64,000 bases of DNA, from NCBI GenBank assembly GCA_963693315.1, contig CAVNZG010000991.1, positions 167,501 through 231,500 of the forward strand, written 5' to 3'. Both the position numbers and the translations under genes were made by a program. Positions 25,772 through 36,135 of the stretch are shown in pieces. The DNA is from Diogma glabrata (lineage: Eukaryota > Arthropoda > Insecta > Diptera > Cylindrotomidae). The notes beneath the pieces were generated by a model. It had not been told where the DNA came from. It worked only from the letters and a program-made list of their open reading frames with translations, and searched no databases. Position 1 is the stretch's first letter; every line of letters starts with the position of its first letter.

Positions 25772-25789
25772 GGAAGTATGTGAAAAAAT
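25481..25789 (-). repeat. tandem duplication at LINE-1 5' end
   Basis: GCCATTGCCAGTGGTATGTG begins at 25481 and again at 25641, a 160-bp period. Each unit includes TCAATGGCAGGGACTG, CGCAGGGTAGTCAGACC, a run of AATCGATCAA steps (one fewer in unit 2) and CCTCCTGCGGGAGG. Both units end GGGAAGTATGTGAAAAA, which in unit 2 is flanking family A sequence. The duplication may therefore have happened after insertion, or the leader may carry promoter monomers. Confidence 0.75.
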
Positions 25790-26432
25790 CGTCAAGCGTG
25801 TCTAAACAACAAAATTTGCACATTTTGTGCTTAAAAAACGTTCATTTTAAGTGATTACGAGGAGGAACATTGAATTTGGAGAAATATTGATCGTCGAGGA
25901 AGGCTTTTGAGACCAAAAACTAGATTGTTGCATTACAAATTTGTCAAAAAATATTTTCAAGTGTGTCAAAAGTAATATTTTCATTTTTTGTTAACCAATT
26001 TTTTAAAATAAAAATTAATTATTTGTATGACATGAAATCTAATCGAACATGAAATTAAACATAGAAATTTTTGATTTTGTTATAATTTTTGCGATATTTT
26101 AGAATTTTGGAAAAGGTTTCAATTTTTGATTTTGTAGTAATTTTTTAATTTTAATTTTTTGTTTTTATTGTAATTTTGTAGAATATTTTTGGAATTTTGA
26201 AAAATATATGAATATTTGATTTTGTTATATTTTCTCGAAAATCTAAAGGAGAGGTTTTTGAGTAGTTTACTGTATAGCTAATCTGTATTGTATAATATTT
26301 TCACTAAAGTTTGTTAATTTATGATCTGTTATAATTTTCCGGCGACGTGATGTTTCGTGTTAATTTTGTAATAAATTTTTAACCAGAGATAAAAAAAATA
26401 AAGCTACTTTAACAAAGAGTTTTATAGAATAT
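25772..26432 (+). mobile_element. family A repeat, copy A2, right part
   Basis: Continues A2 after LINE-1. It aligns with 31700-31948 and 34384-36000: AAGTGTGTCAAAA units, the AT minisatellite (26060-26230), and the conserved block TTAATTTATGATCTGTTATAATTTTCCGGC. It ends early, near 26432, without the terminal hairpin seen in A1 and A3. Confidence 0.75.
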
Positions 26433-26915
26433 AGAATTAGGTTAGCATCAAAGCATAGTGAAAGTCTTGCAATCTTCGTTATCCATATGGTGATATGAAA
26501 AGAAATACTAGGCAGTATAAACACCGAGCCCGGTTCTCACATAAATCATAGAGAATTTATTAGGAACATACATAGCTGCTGACCAATCAACTTTTATCGT
26601 TCTGTTAAACAAGAATGTCAAATACAAAGAAACCATTTAACGATTTTATACTGCGTTTGGGAAGCTGGCTCTCCAAAACGTAACACCGTTGTCTCTACTG
26701 AGATGTAGAAAAACTAAAATGTTTATCTCAACAGCTTGAAAAGCTTTGAAGAAATTTATATTTTTCCATGGTGCATATGGTGCTACCTAAAAGAATCTAC
26801 AACACGTTGGCTTTATATGTGGGACTGTTGTAGGGATATAAACCCCAGTCTCTTAGTCTTTTATACTCAACCATTGGACGTACCAACACTTGGAAGACGC
26901 AATCTTTCTCAATCT

Positions 26916-27092
26916 TTAAGTTTTATCACTGTGAACTTTATAAAAGTTTTGCAAGGTACGCCTTATTGTAGTGAAGAGCTTCTTCGCGACATAGCAGCGA
27001 AGTGGTATAGCAGGTCGCGCACCTGGATGAAATTTATTTAGCCCCATGCTAGCTTCAGCCATGGGATCGAGAGATGTTTCCTGCTGCTCCAT
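26916..27092 (-). CDS. 58-residue ORF after L-family leader (possible Gag start)
   Basis: ATG at 27092 opens MEQQETSLDP and runs to a TAA at 26916-26918. I do not recognise the protein. Evidence that it is more than chance: the leader and the stretch GARPAIPLRCYVAKKLF are matched by GTRPAMPLRCSMPKQRF in L copy a (about 6215-6290). That places the same reading frame just after the shared leader in two copies. After the stop, the same strand keeps short open stretches to about 26700, so this is probably the truncated start of a longer decayed element protein. Gag identity is inferred only from its position behind an LTR-like block. Confidence 0.35.
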   Translation of the reverse strand: MEQQETSLDPMAEASMGLNKFHPGARPAIPLRCYVAKKLFTTIRRTLQNFYKVHSDKT

Positions 27093-27224
27093 TACAAATA
27101 ACCGTATAGTACGCGAGAAAACATGATAAGAACGGATATGAAAAAAAACAAGTGAAAGACTGAGACTCTGGCGACCCCGTATGCGAACGAACCACGATCA
27201 AAACGTCCAACCCCATAAGTTAAT

Positions 27225-27353
27225 GCACATTCACACACTCTCGCACCTCATACATTCACGCACATACACCATCACACATACACGTACACGCACATATGTA
27301 CACACACTCCTACCCCCATATATACCCCCACACATACACACTCACACACACAA
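27225..27353 (+). repeat. CA-rich simple repeat
   Basis: Irregular CACACA, CACGCACA and CATACACA runs. The frame open across it (27181-27441) is a low-complexity by-product. Copy a has a related GTGTGAATG/GTGCATGTG stretch at 4880-4930 and copy c a short CTCACGCACACG. Confidence 0.8.
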
Positions 27354-27449
27354 ATATTTTAAAAAAAAACAAACTCACCCCATAGATAGTCCAATCCCCG
27401 TTCCTCTGGTGTCGGTTAAGTCAGCCGTTTATCTCTCTTAGTTCAATTA

Positions 27450-28190
27450 GCTGGTACAAATCAAACTGCTGAAGCGATATATATGGATACGGGTTGATCG
27501 ATGGTAACTTATGAAAGCTTGTTAATTCAAATGATGGTGGATGAAATCGGTTGATGAACAAAATTTGTAATATAACTATAGTTGTGGATGCGGACGAATG
27601 ATGGGTGATTATACTGATATCAAAACTATTGCACCATGCCGTGATGTACGAATGTAGATCAGTTGATAAGCCCAATTGGTAATATTGCTATAATTGTGAA
27701 TGCAGGCAAATGATGTGTGAATACAATGATATCAAAACTATTGCAGCATGCAGTGACAAACGGATGTAGACCGGTTGATTAACAAAATTTGTAATATTGC
27801 TAAAATGGTAAATGTAGGCAAATGAAGTGTAATTATACTGATGAACAACGACTATTGCACCATGCAGTGATGTATAAATATTGATTGGTTGATAAGCACA
27901 ATTTATAATATTGCTAAAATTGCGAATGCAGGTAAATGATGTGGGATTATAATGAAATCAAAACTATTGCACCATACAGTGATGTATGAATATAGATCGG
28001 ATGGTAAATACAATTTGTAATATTGCTGAAATTGCGAATGCTGGCAAATCATGTGTGATTATACTGATGAACAAAGGCTATTGCGCCTTGCAGTGATGTA
28101 TAAATATTGACCGGTTGATAGGCACAATTTGTAATATTGCTACAGTTATGAGTGCGGACGAATGACGTGTGATTAACTGATGTCGAAACT
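27450..28190 (-). repeat. ~113-bp tandem array in L copy b
   Basis: AATTTGTAATATTGCTA-type phrases begin near 27562, 27674, 27786, 27900, 28012 and 28126, a period of 112-114 bp. Each unit also has GTTGAT(A/T)A, AATG(C/T)(A/G)GGCAAATGA and ACTATTGCACCATGCAGTGATGTA. Five clear units and a decayed one at the left. Units are not separated by unique spacers, so this is not a CRISPR-like array. Confidence 0.85.
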
Positions 28191-29164
28191 ATTAATAATC
28201 CCGCATATCAACAAAAAAACTGAAGACCGATTGTCTCAATCACCGCCTGTAAGACGTAAAGTAATCATACATACACCATATGAAATATGGCCCATAGATG
28301 CATATACCACGTATCATTATGTATAGTTGTTGCATTAAATAAATTATTAGCAATCCTTCCAAAGCACAATTTCGTTCCGAATTTTTAGGTATCTGACCAT
28401 CAGCAAGACAACACAAACAAACACGATTATTCTCTCTCTATTTTGTTTTTGTTTTATATTTATCAAAAGAAAATCAATTCTTTTGGTAAATCATTGATTG
28501 GAAGTTCGATTTTCATCAAAAAAAAATTTCAACTATATATTTGGATATTCTAGGAACTACACTTAACATTACTTTAAATTGATAACTAGTAATTTTCTAC
28601 ATACAAAAAAAATGCAAAGATAGATTCGTAAATTCTAGTAACTGTTCAACATGCTACTTATTACTTTAATTAAATCAATCACTCGTATATTTCCACATAA
28701 TAGGAAAAGAAATTTCTATTATCCATTCGTTTAATCTAGACATTGTTAGTTATTCACATCATTACTTCAAAAGCATTAACTCGTGATCGAAAAGTCACTT
28801 GGCAACAAATCTAACAGGATTGAACACAAAAAAAAATTTAACTTACGGTGAATCTGACTAGTTGTTCTTTTTCTTTGCTGATGTACACCAATCCGTAACA
28901 TTTTCTTGTTTCAATCACTTATCGGACAAAATACACAAATAATATATTTTTATCCCAATAATTGTATTATTCGTTGGATATATTTGAACTACCACAATTT
29001 CTTTTATTTTTAAATTGCCTATTTTGCGAACAAACACGCGTTTGGATATTATATCCATTCGACCGAGCTGTCACGAAATTCAATCAGCACTCCATGTTAA
29101 TGCAAGAATGACAGAAATTTTCCCTCGCAACAAGCAAATAAGCGAGCGAAGCTAGCTGTCATCT

Positions 29165-29175
29165 TCTATTTATAG
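29165..29175 (-). promoter_or_regulatory. TATA box of family L copy b
   Basis: The minus strand reads GACTATAAATAGAAG at the end of the block conserved among L copies, the same place as 3523-3530 and 33921-33932. Confidence 0.5.
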
Positions 29176-29740
29176 TCAGTTAACGCCGTTATTTTGTTTA
29201 TTCAACAATAACGAATCGATAAGGTAGTTTCGTGGGAAATTTTATTTTTGTATTATCTTTAGTTATTGTTCCCAGTAAAGAGTACGGAGAGCTAGAATAG
29301 TAATAGAATTTGGAAAAGATTTTAAAATAAAACATTATTTACGAAACAATTTACCGAATTATATATGTAAACTATGGATTAATGACAATACAATACACAA
29401 CCGTTTTTCTGATAATTTTATTGCGATCAATGATTATAAGTTAAACAAAGGAAACTACATTGGGAAATATTATTAATTGATAGACGATGGCAGGAAATCT
29501 ATATGGATATAGCGGAACCATGAATCCAATTTGGAAAAAGGAAATTACATTTGAAAAAAAATATTACACAACTGTTTTAGAACAATAGACTTTTGCTTTA
29601 CAAAAAGTATTGCAGATGCCATCACGGCCTGAATTTAAGAATCAAAATTATTATGAAAGTCTCAGCCAATGCAAAGTCGATGTATGAACGACAATAGTGA
29701 ATCTATAAATCAGAGAACTACACAACGCTTCGTTGATTTC

Positions 29741-31140
29741 CAGTTTACGACATAACATTATATATTGAGAAAGATCAACGACCGCAGGAATTGTCAAGAT
29801 ATTGTACACAACTTAAATGAATGTCAGTGCAACCGTAAGATCCCTTTTGGAAATCCGAAATGCATAATCAAAGACATCGTCAACTAATAACTATCCCGAA
29901 TGGCTTTTAAAAAGTGTGGTCCCAAACACCGTACACACATTACTTGTTATAGTGCAATAAGAACACTTCAACATAAAAATCTGATATTCCTACCGCCCAG
30001 TTTATGTTCTTATTTCTCTGGAAATTCTTTTTAAATTTCTAAAATGCCTCCATAGAACTTGTTGAAACTAACTGGAAAACGAAAAAAAATTAATGACGAT
30101 CATATAAATCTGTAATTAGAAATTCTCTGGAAAAAAAAAATTGTTTGTCTTTTAGCCAATGGCACATCAGTCCCGACACCGAGTAAAATTCAACCTTTCC
30201 CCTCTGGAAATTGAATACAACAATTTTGTTTTTTATTAATGAGGTGAAGATTCAATTTAAAAATAGGATAACCTTGTCCGACAAAAATTTGTTTGCTATG
30301 GTTCAAGTCCTACAAGTTGGCATCTTTGCCAAAACAATTTTAGCAGCAGAACATTTTTATTGAACAAGGTTGCCCTCGTTTTATAAAACAAATTTCCACC
30401 TCCATTAATAAAAAGCAAAATTGTAGTACAAATTTACTAGACGCCAGACAATCGCCATGGTTCGGAGTTTCCCGAGCAAAAAAGCGCTTGTATAAAGGAA
30501 AATGAAAAACAAAAAAGTTGTTGAACTTGTCAAGGACAGGCGCCTCATGTAGCATAAAATATGTGGTAATCATCAAATAAAACAGGCGAGGGTTCAATAG
30601 CGTGCCTTATCGTAGTAACATAAATTCCATTTGCAAATGTTCGTTAATATTTTCAATATCTACAGATATCGGAGAGCAAAAATAGCGAGATGAGACCCAC
30701 CACTTTGAAAATCTGAAAACTTCTTTTCGAAATCGTCTGCCAACATTTTCAGTTATTTTCAACAACAAAAGAGTCTTACAACTTCTTTTTCAATTGTTTG
30801 TTGAACCTCATAAGGGTATTTTTTGTTTGAATTAATTTACCTGGTCATACAACGAAGTCATAAACATGTATTTACACTTAATAATAATATTGAGTTGACG
30901 GAGATGGCGAGTAATGTCAACTGAGACGCCAATGCTTGTATACAATCACTTTTTTAAGTTCAGAGCAGTCATAATCTCTAATTCCTAAAAAATTGTAAGA
31001 TTTCGTCCTACATTTTTTAGCAAGGACATATCGCTGGTGGATAATGCAATGGAAGTGTTGAAAAGATTTATTATGTTGGATTTTATTGTTACATAATCTT
31101 TTAGCCTAAAAACGACACCACGTGTAGACCCTTACATAGA
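29741..31140. other. AT-rich region without recognisable gene
   Basis: No frame resembles a known protein. The 85-codon minus-strand frame at 30340-30597 has no motif. I see no terminal repeats, RNA gene or array. Confidence 0.5.
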
Positions 31141-31260
31141 AAGGCTCCCATCAGTTTCCAAAGACACCTGCAGCGAAATTCTGTAACTGTGAAGCGGTGA
31201 AGGGCTCCCATCAGTTTCTAAAGACACCTGCAGCCAAATTCTGTAACTGTGAAGCGGTGA
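31141..31260 (+). repeat. 60-bp tandem duplication at a MITE edge
   Basis: 31141-31200 and 31201-31260 are 60-bp copies with about three to four differences (AGGCTCCCATCAGTTTC, AAAGACACCTGCAGC, CTGTGAAGCGGTGA). Each copy contains flanking DNA plus the first 30 bp of the palindromic MITE that begins at 31231. Confidence 0.9.
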
Positions 31261-31337
31261 AGTGATAAAAATTTCTTCGCTTTTTTTCATTAAAAAACTT
31301 ATCACTTCACTGCTTCACAATTACACAATTTGGCTTC
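31231..31337. mobile_element. short palindromic MITE, CAGCCAAATT family
   Basis: It begins CAGCCAAATTCTGTAACTG and ends with the near-perfect reverse complement (TTATCACTTCACTGCTTCAC, then ACAATTTGGCTT). The stems are ~38 bp around a ~30-bp T-rich centre. A homologous copy lies at 38851-38956 in the hAT element. There is no coding capacity. Confidence 0.75.
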
Positions 31338-31445
31338 AGGTTATGTATTGGAAGATCGTATTTTTTAATCAATCATAAGTATATACAGGTTGCATTTTGA
31401 TTGTGTTTTTCATAAATTATTTTTTTTGTATTCATTTTTTAATTA

Positions 31446-31948
31446 CTTCGGTCTGAAAGACCTAAGTATTACATTCGAAGTGAAATTCTTACCCCCCTTT
31501 TTTGGCATTTCTCGACGTTTTAGGACCTACTGATTCTAAAAAAGCAAAAAAAATGCATGTCTGTCTGTAGGCCGGCCAGCCGGCCGTCCGTCATTACTTG
31601 CGCTGCAGGGAAAACCGCTGGAGGGATTTCAAAATTTTTTTTCTCAAAATAGGTATGCTTAAGGGACAGGTCCGAAAGGACGCTGTGTTCGATGACTGTA
31701 CCGAGAGTGTGTCAAAAAAATCAATATGTGTGTCAAAAAGTGAAGTTTTAAGTGAATACGCGTAGGAACATTCAATTTGGAGAAATCTTAATGATGAGGA
31801 TTGGTATGTGAGATCAAAAACTAGATTATTGCATTATAAGTTTGTCAAAAAAATGTTGCCAAGTGTGTCAAAAGAAAGATTTTTATTTATTTCTTTATCC
31901 AATTTTTTGGAAAAAAATAACATTAAATATTTGTTTGACATGAAATTT
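31446..31948 (+). mobile_element. family A repeat, copy A3, left part
   Basis: Starts ACTTCGGTCTGAAAGACC and follows A2 through GGCATTTCTCGACG, the GGCCGG cluster and GTGTTCGATGACTGT, with no LINE at the point where A2 has one. It continues with TGTGTCAAAA units to 31948, where L copy c is inserted. Confidence 0.75.
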
Positions 31949-32759
31949 TGTAATGAAACGAGTAAGAAATCCTGCTACTCCAACACAAACAAACAGTAGT
32001 ACGCGTGACACATGATCAGTATGGAGAAAAAAAAGAAGCAAGAGAACGTTGGAGACTCTAACGACCCCCATATTTGTGAACGAACCACGATCACCACGTC
32101 ACCCCATTTACTACGTCATTCGCTCACGCACACGTTTATCGGGAAGAAAATTCCGCGCTCAGGATGATAGCCGTGTTGGAAAATGAATACAATCTTAATT
32201 TTGTCGTAGATAGCGGCGACCGGTGATATTTCCGAAATAGATCCAATTAGGCAGCACGGAAATATAATGAATATTTCAGCATACGGGATGGCGAATTAGG
32301 TTGATGCCGGTTGACTACTAATTGAGCACCGAAAAAAAACTAAGCGATGTATCCGGTTTGCATATTATTGAATGAGTTCAAAAATTTCTCCCAGCGTAAA
32401 CGGCTTCCAATGTCAATCTCATCTCCTGTTCATTTACGATCTTGTCCCCTGATCAATCAAATTCACCTTCAACCGCGTAGGTAGATCTCATATATCCGGA
32501 CTCAATAACTCTCTCTCATCAACCCGTCCACAAACTCAAATGTTCATCATTAACTTCCAAAACTACAATTATATCGGCGTATAATATGGTTGAGGGATTC
32601 TAAAATACCTAGGCGAATCCAATTATGAGTTCGAGACTTTTCTGCGACTTATAAGCTTTACTTTCACAATGAGTTCCGTCGTTTTGGGTGTTACGGGATA
32701 TCATATAGTTATCAACGCGCACAAATAAGTTGTTAATAAAAGAAAATTCCCTTCGATCT

Positions 32760-33480
32760 CTTTATAACAAATTTAATTAGGCTTAGTTAGTTTATCATAC
32801 ATACTTTCGAGCGAAATTCGGTTTAGCACACAACAAAAATTTAGTAAACGTAAATGCTATTTATTGACAGTTTATATGAAATTGTGCTAACTTAAATTTA
32901 TCTTAGTTTAATTAGTCGTAGTTGGGTTATAATAAATAATTTAATTAGTTTATCACAAATATGAAATAATTTAGCTTTACTCATTTTAGTTAGGCTTAGT
33001 TGATTTGTAGCCCAAGTATCTTGTTTTAAAATTAGTGTAACACCAAGATTTATCACGCGTAAATATTATCTAGCATCATTTTATACGAAATTGCACTATT
33101 ATAGATTTTTCTTATTTTAATCAGATTTAATTGATTTGTAACAAATAATATTATTTAAAAAAAGGTTTTGTTCAACACAAATATTTATCAATGACATCTA
33201 TCACCACTTGATACGGAATTGTATTATTATAAATTTTTCTTATTTTAATTTAGATTTAATTGATTTATAACAAATAATTTTATTTTCAAAATTTGACTAA
33301 CACACAGATTTTTTTGTAAGCGCAAACGTTATCCATCGCCCGTTTATACGGAATTGCCTTAGGATTTATCTTCTTTTAATTAATTTCAGCGGATTTATAA
33401 CAAAAAAAGAGATTTTGTTTGAAAATTCGTTTAACACAATACAAAAATTCAGCGTAAAGACTATCTACCGCCATATTGTA
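32760..33480 (-). repeat. ~130-bp tandem array in L copy c
   Basis: TTGATTTGTAACAAATA-type phrases occur near 33004, 33132, 33263 and 33392, a period of 128-131 bp, with a more diverged start near 32770. Each unit has TAACACA-AGATTTAT, GCGTAAA-GTTATCTA and ATACGGAATTGCA phrases. The sequence is unrelated to the 113-bp array at the same place in copy b. Confidence 0.8.
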
Positions 33481-33920
33481 GTAAATTGTATAATGTTCTG
33501 CTTAGGTTGGAAGGGTTTGCTAGTTCTACGACTAATTTAATCACGCTATTTTTAAATGCACATTTTAAAATACTACCTTGTCCTTTTTGTGCCTAATTTT
33601 TCTGCTTCCCATACATCATAGGGATACCGTATAGATATCGACTTACCCAAATCATTCCCGCCCGGGGTTTTTCAGTTTACACAACACCACACATATATGA
33701 TACGTTTATTCTTATTTTAATTGGAACTGGACTATCTATTGAACGGCACAAAAAACAAATCAAATTTTTTTTTAAATTACACTCCCAACTTCATATTTTT
33801 TTGTTCCCTCTTCTTCATCAAAAAAAATTGAAAACATGTTTTTTTTGACAGCTCGTCAAAATCAAAAAATCTAATCGGACAATGAAACTAGAAATAAGAG
33901 AGAGAAACCATCTGCCGGCA

Positions 33921-33932
33921 TCTATTTATAGT
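33921..33932 (-). promoter_or_regulatory. TATA box of family L copy c
   Basis: The minus strand reads ACTATAAATAGATGCCGG at the downstream end of the block conserved between L copies, about 450 bp from the element's 5' end at 34383. Confidence 0.5.
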
Positions 33933-34489
33933 ATACTAACGGCCGTTCGCTAACAATAACAACACATTAAGTTTGTTTCTTGGGAAGTTTTCTATAATTA
34001 ATTATTGTACCCACTAAAGTGTTTGCACAACTAACTCATATCAAAATTAGAGAAGATTTATGAAAAAAAATTGGTTACGAAATGAATGTAAGAAAATTGT
34101 ATTTAAAAAAAGAGCAAAATCAACTTCCAACGTTCATGGCATTACAGTAAACGAGAAGTAACATGTTGCTTGGTTTTTTCTTGACTCTTTGGAAAATAGA
34201 GCGATTACAGATTAAGGAGATTACACAACTGTTTTATGATAGATTTAAACAGAAATTATTGCGATAGACGACTATAAAAAAAACGAAAATAACTACGAAA
34301 GTCTTTGTTAATGCAAATCCAAGGCGTGTAGAAAAATAGTGCGGCTCTAAATCACGAAGATGTTATTCAATCAGCTTCATTACAATTTTATTATTATTAT
34401 TGAGAATTATGGCATTATAAGTTTATCAAAAAAATAATGTCAAGTGTGTCAAAAAATTATTTCATTTATTTTTTTAGAATTCAGGAAAA

Positions 34490-34925
34490 AATGTAAATTG
34501 GACATGAAAATTTTTGAATTTGTTATAGTTTTTGAAATATTTTTGGAATTCTGAAAAAAGTTTGTATTTTTGATATTGCAATCATTTTTGCAATGTTTTT
34601 AGAATTTTTGAAAAAGTTTTGAGTTTTGATTTTGTAAGAATTTTTGGAATATTTTTAGAATTTTGAAAAATTTTAAATTTTTGATTTTGTTATTATATTT
34701 GGAATTTTGAAAAAATTTCAATATTTGATTTTGTAATAATTTTTGCTATATTTTTAGAACTCTGGAAAAAGTTTGCATTTTGAAGAATTTTTGGAATATT
34801 ATTGGAATATAGAAAAAGAATAAATATTTGATTTTATTCTAATTTTTGGAATTCTGGAAAAAGTTTCAATTTTTGATTTTGTTATAATTTTTGCAATATA
34901 TTTAGAATTTTGAAAAAATAGAGTT
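34490..34925 (+). repeat. AT-rich minisatellite of A3, first block
   Basis: Diverged ~45-50 bp units made of TTTTTGATTTTGT, AATTTTTGGAATATTTTT and AGAATTTTGAAAAAGTTT. Same unit family as 12440-13030, inverted. Confidence 0.7.
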
Positions 34926-35469
34926 TTTGAATTTTATATATTGATGTGAAAAGGGCAAGAAATTATAGTTTCAAGGTCTAAAAGATTCCGATACAAGCTC
35001 CTCACTCAAGGGACAGAATTATCGCAATTATACTATCGTAGTGTATTGCTGTAACTTTTTTACATCATTTGATTAGGCAAAACCATGATGCAAAAAGGGT
35101 TGGCAATGCTCAAACAGAAAATTTGTTTCTGTATAATTTCTGCTGAACAAAGAGACTAATATAGTAATCTTGTGACGATAACTTCCAGTTCCACAATAAT
35201 AAATAGTTTCTATAATTAATTCCAACATAATAATAATTATTATGGGACCACCGTAACATAACAAAATTAACTCCTGGCGGGAACAAGAAAAATGTTTCCG
35301 TAAAATAGATTTAAAGAAATACAACTTGCTTCACAGTATTGTTTTCTTGAGCATATCTTTTGTTGTTAAAATAATTGTCACTTAAATTAAGCTTTTTACA
35401 TTACATTGAACCGTCATATTTGAGTGATTGAAATAATTTGTAATGTCATATTTCTCTATTAATAATTTG
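34926..35469. other. non-repeat interruption inside A3 minisatellite
   Basis: About 540 bp of different sequence separates two minisatellite blocks that are adjacent in A1 and A2. It looks like an insertion, but I could not find terminal repeats or a target duplication. The 83-codon minus-strand frame at 35073-35324 has no recognisable motif. Confidence 0.45.
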
Positions 35470-35820
35470 AAAACATTCATTAGAATTTTGAAAAAATTTT
35501 CAATTTTTGATTTTGTAAGAATTTTTGGAATATTTTTAGAATTTTGAAAAATTTTTAATTTTGATTTTATTATAATTTTTGGAATTTTGAAAATAGTTTG
35601 AATATATGATTTTGTAATAATTTTTGAAATATTTTTAGAATTTTGGAAAAGTTTGAATTTTAAGAATTTTTGGAATATTATTGGAATTAAGAAAAAGTTT
35701 AAATATTTGATTTCATTCTAATTTTTGAAATATTTCCGGAATTTTGAAAAAGTTTGATTTTATTTAATTTTTACAATATTTTTGGAATTTTGAAAGAAAT
35801 ATGAATTTGTGATTTTGTAA
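35470..35820 (+). repeat. AT-rich minisatellite of A3, second block
   Basis: Same ~45-50 bp unit as the first block, about seven diverged units, leading straight into the conserved 3' block of family A. Confidence 0.7.
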
Positions 35821-36135
35821 TATTTTCTCGAAACGCTAAATGGAGAGGTTTTTGAGCTGTTTGCTGAGTGTATCATCTTTTCACTAAATTATGTTAATTT
35901 ATGATCTGTTATAATTTTCCGGCAACGTATTGATGTTTCATGTTAGTTCTGTAATAAATTTCTAAACAGAGATAAAAAATACTTGACCTTTAACATAGAG
36001 TTATGAGTTAAAAGAGTTAAAACTAAAAATCATGTCCTCATAAAAGTTTTTTACCGAAAACTATATCAAAATCCTTAACCTAGTCCGAAGTCTTGATATC
36101 TCAGAGCTGTGAGATTTCAGCCCCTCCATATTTTT

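Larger units (their letters stand above)
26440..29740 (-). mobile_element. LTR-like element, family L copy b
   Basis: Read on the minus strand: a conserved block from about 29740, TATA box at 29165-29175, a leader containing a 113-bp tandem array (27450-28190), a CA-rich stretch (27225-27353), and a block shared with copies a and c (AACGAACCACGATC, GTACGCG on plus). A short ORF starts at 27092. Sequence down to 26440 is AT-poor and may be decayed coding sequence downstream of that ORF. The ends are degenerate and no target duplication was found. Confidence 0.45.
31949..34383 (-). mobile_element. family L copy c: complete LTR-like insertion
   Basis: The element is 2,435 bp with ends TGTAATGAA (31949) and TTCATTACA (34383), flanked on both sides by ATTT (31945-31948 and 34384-34387). 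Removing it and one ATTT restores a run of family A matching the uninterrupted A1 copy, which supports a real insertion with a 4-bp target duplication. TGT...ACA ends, a 4-bp duplication, and an internal TATA box fit a solo LTR of a Gypsy-like retrotransposon. A TIR transposon with a TGT...ACA end is the alternative. The promoter reads on the minus strand. No ORF of note. Confidence 0.7.
34384..36135 (+). mobile_element. family A repeat, copy A3, right part
   Basis: Continues A3 after L copy c: a GCATTATAAGTTTATCAAAA unit, minisatellite blocks (34490-34925 and 35470-35820), the conserved TTAATTTATGATCTGTTATA block, and the end CTCAGAGCTGTGAGATTTCAG. It stops at the CCCTCCATATTT shared with A1. 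The terminal hairpin has a 6-bp stem ATCTCA/TGAGAT. Confidence 0.75.

Noticed and set aside
27450..28190. Regularly spaced repeat that could suggest a CRISPR array
   Set aside because: The whole 113-bp unit repeats with no unique spacers, and the context is eukaryotic.
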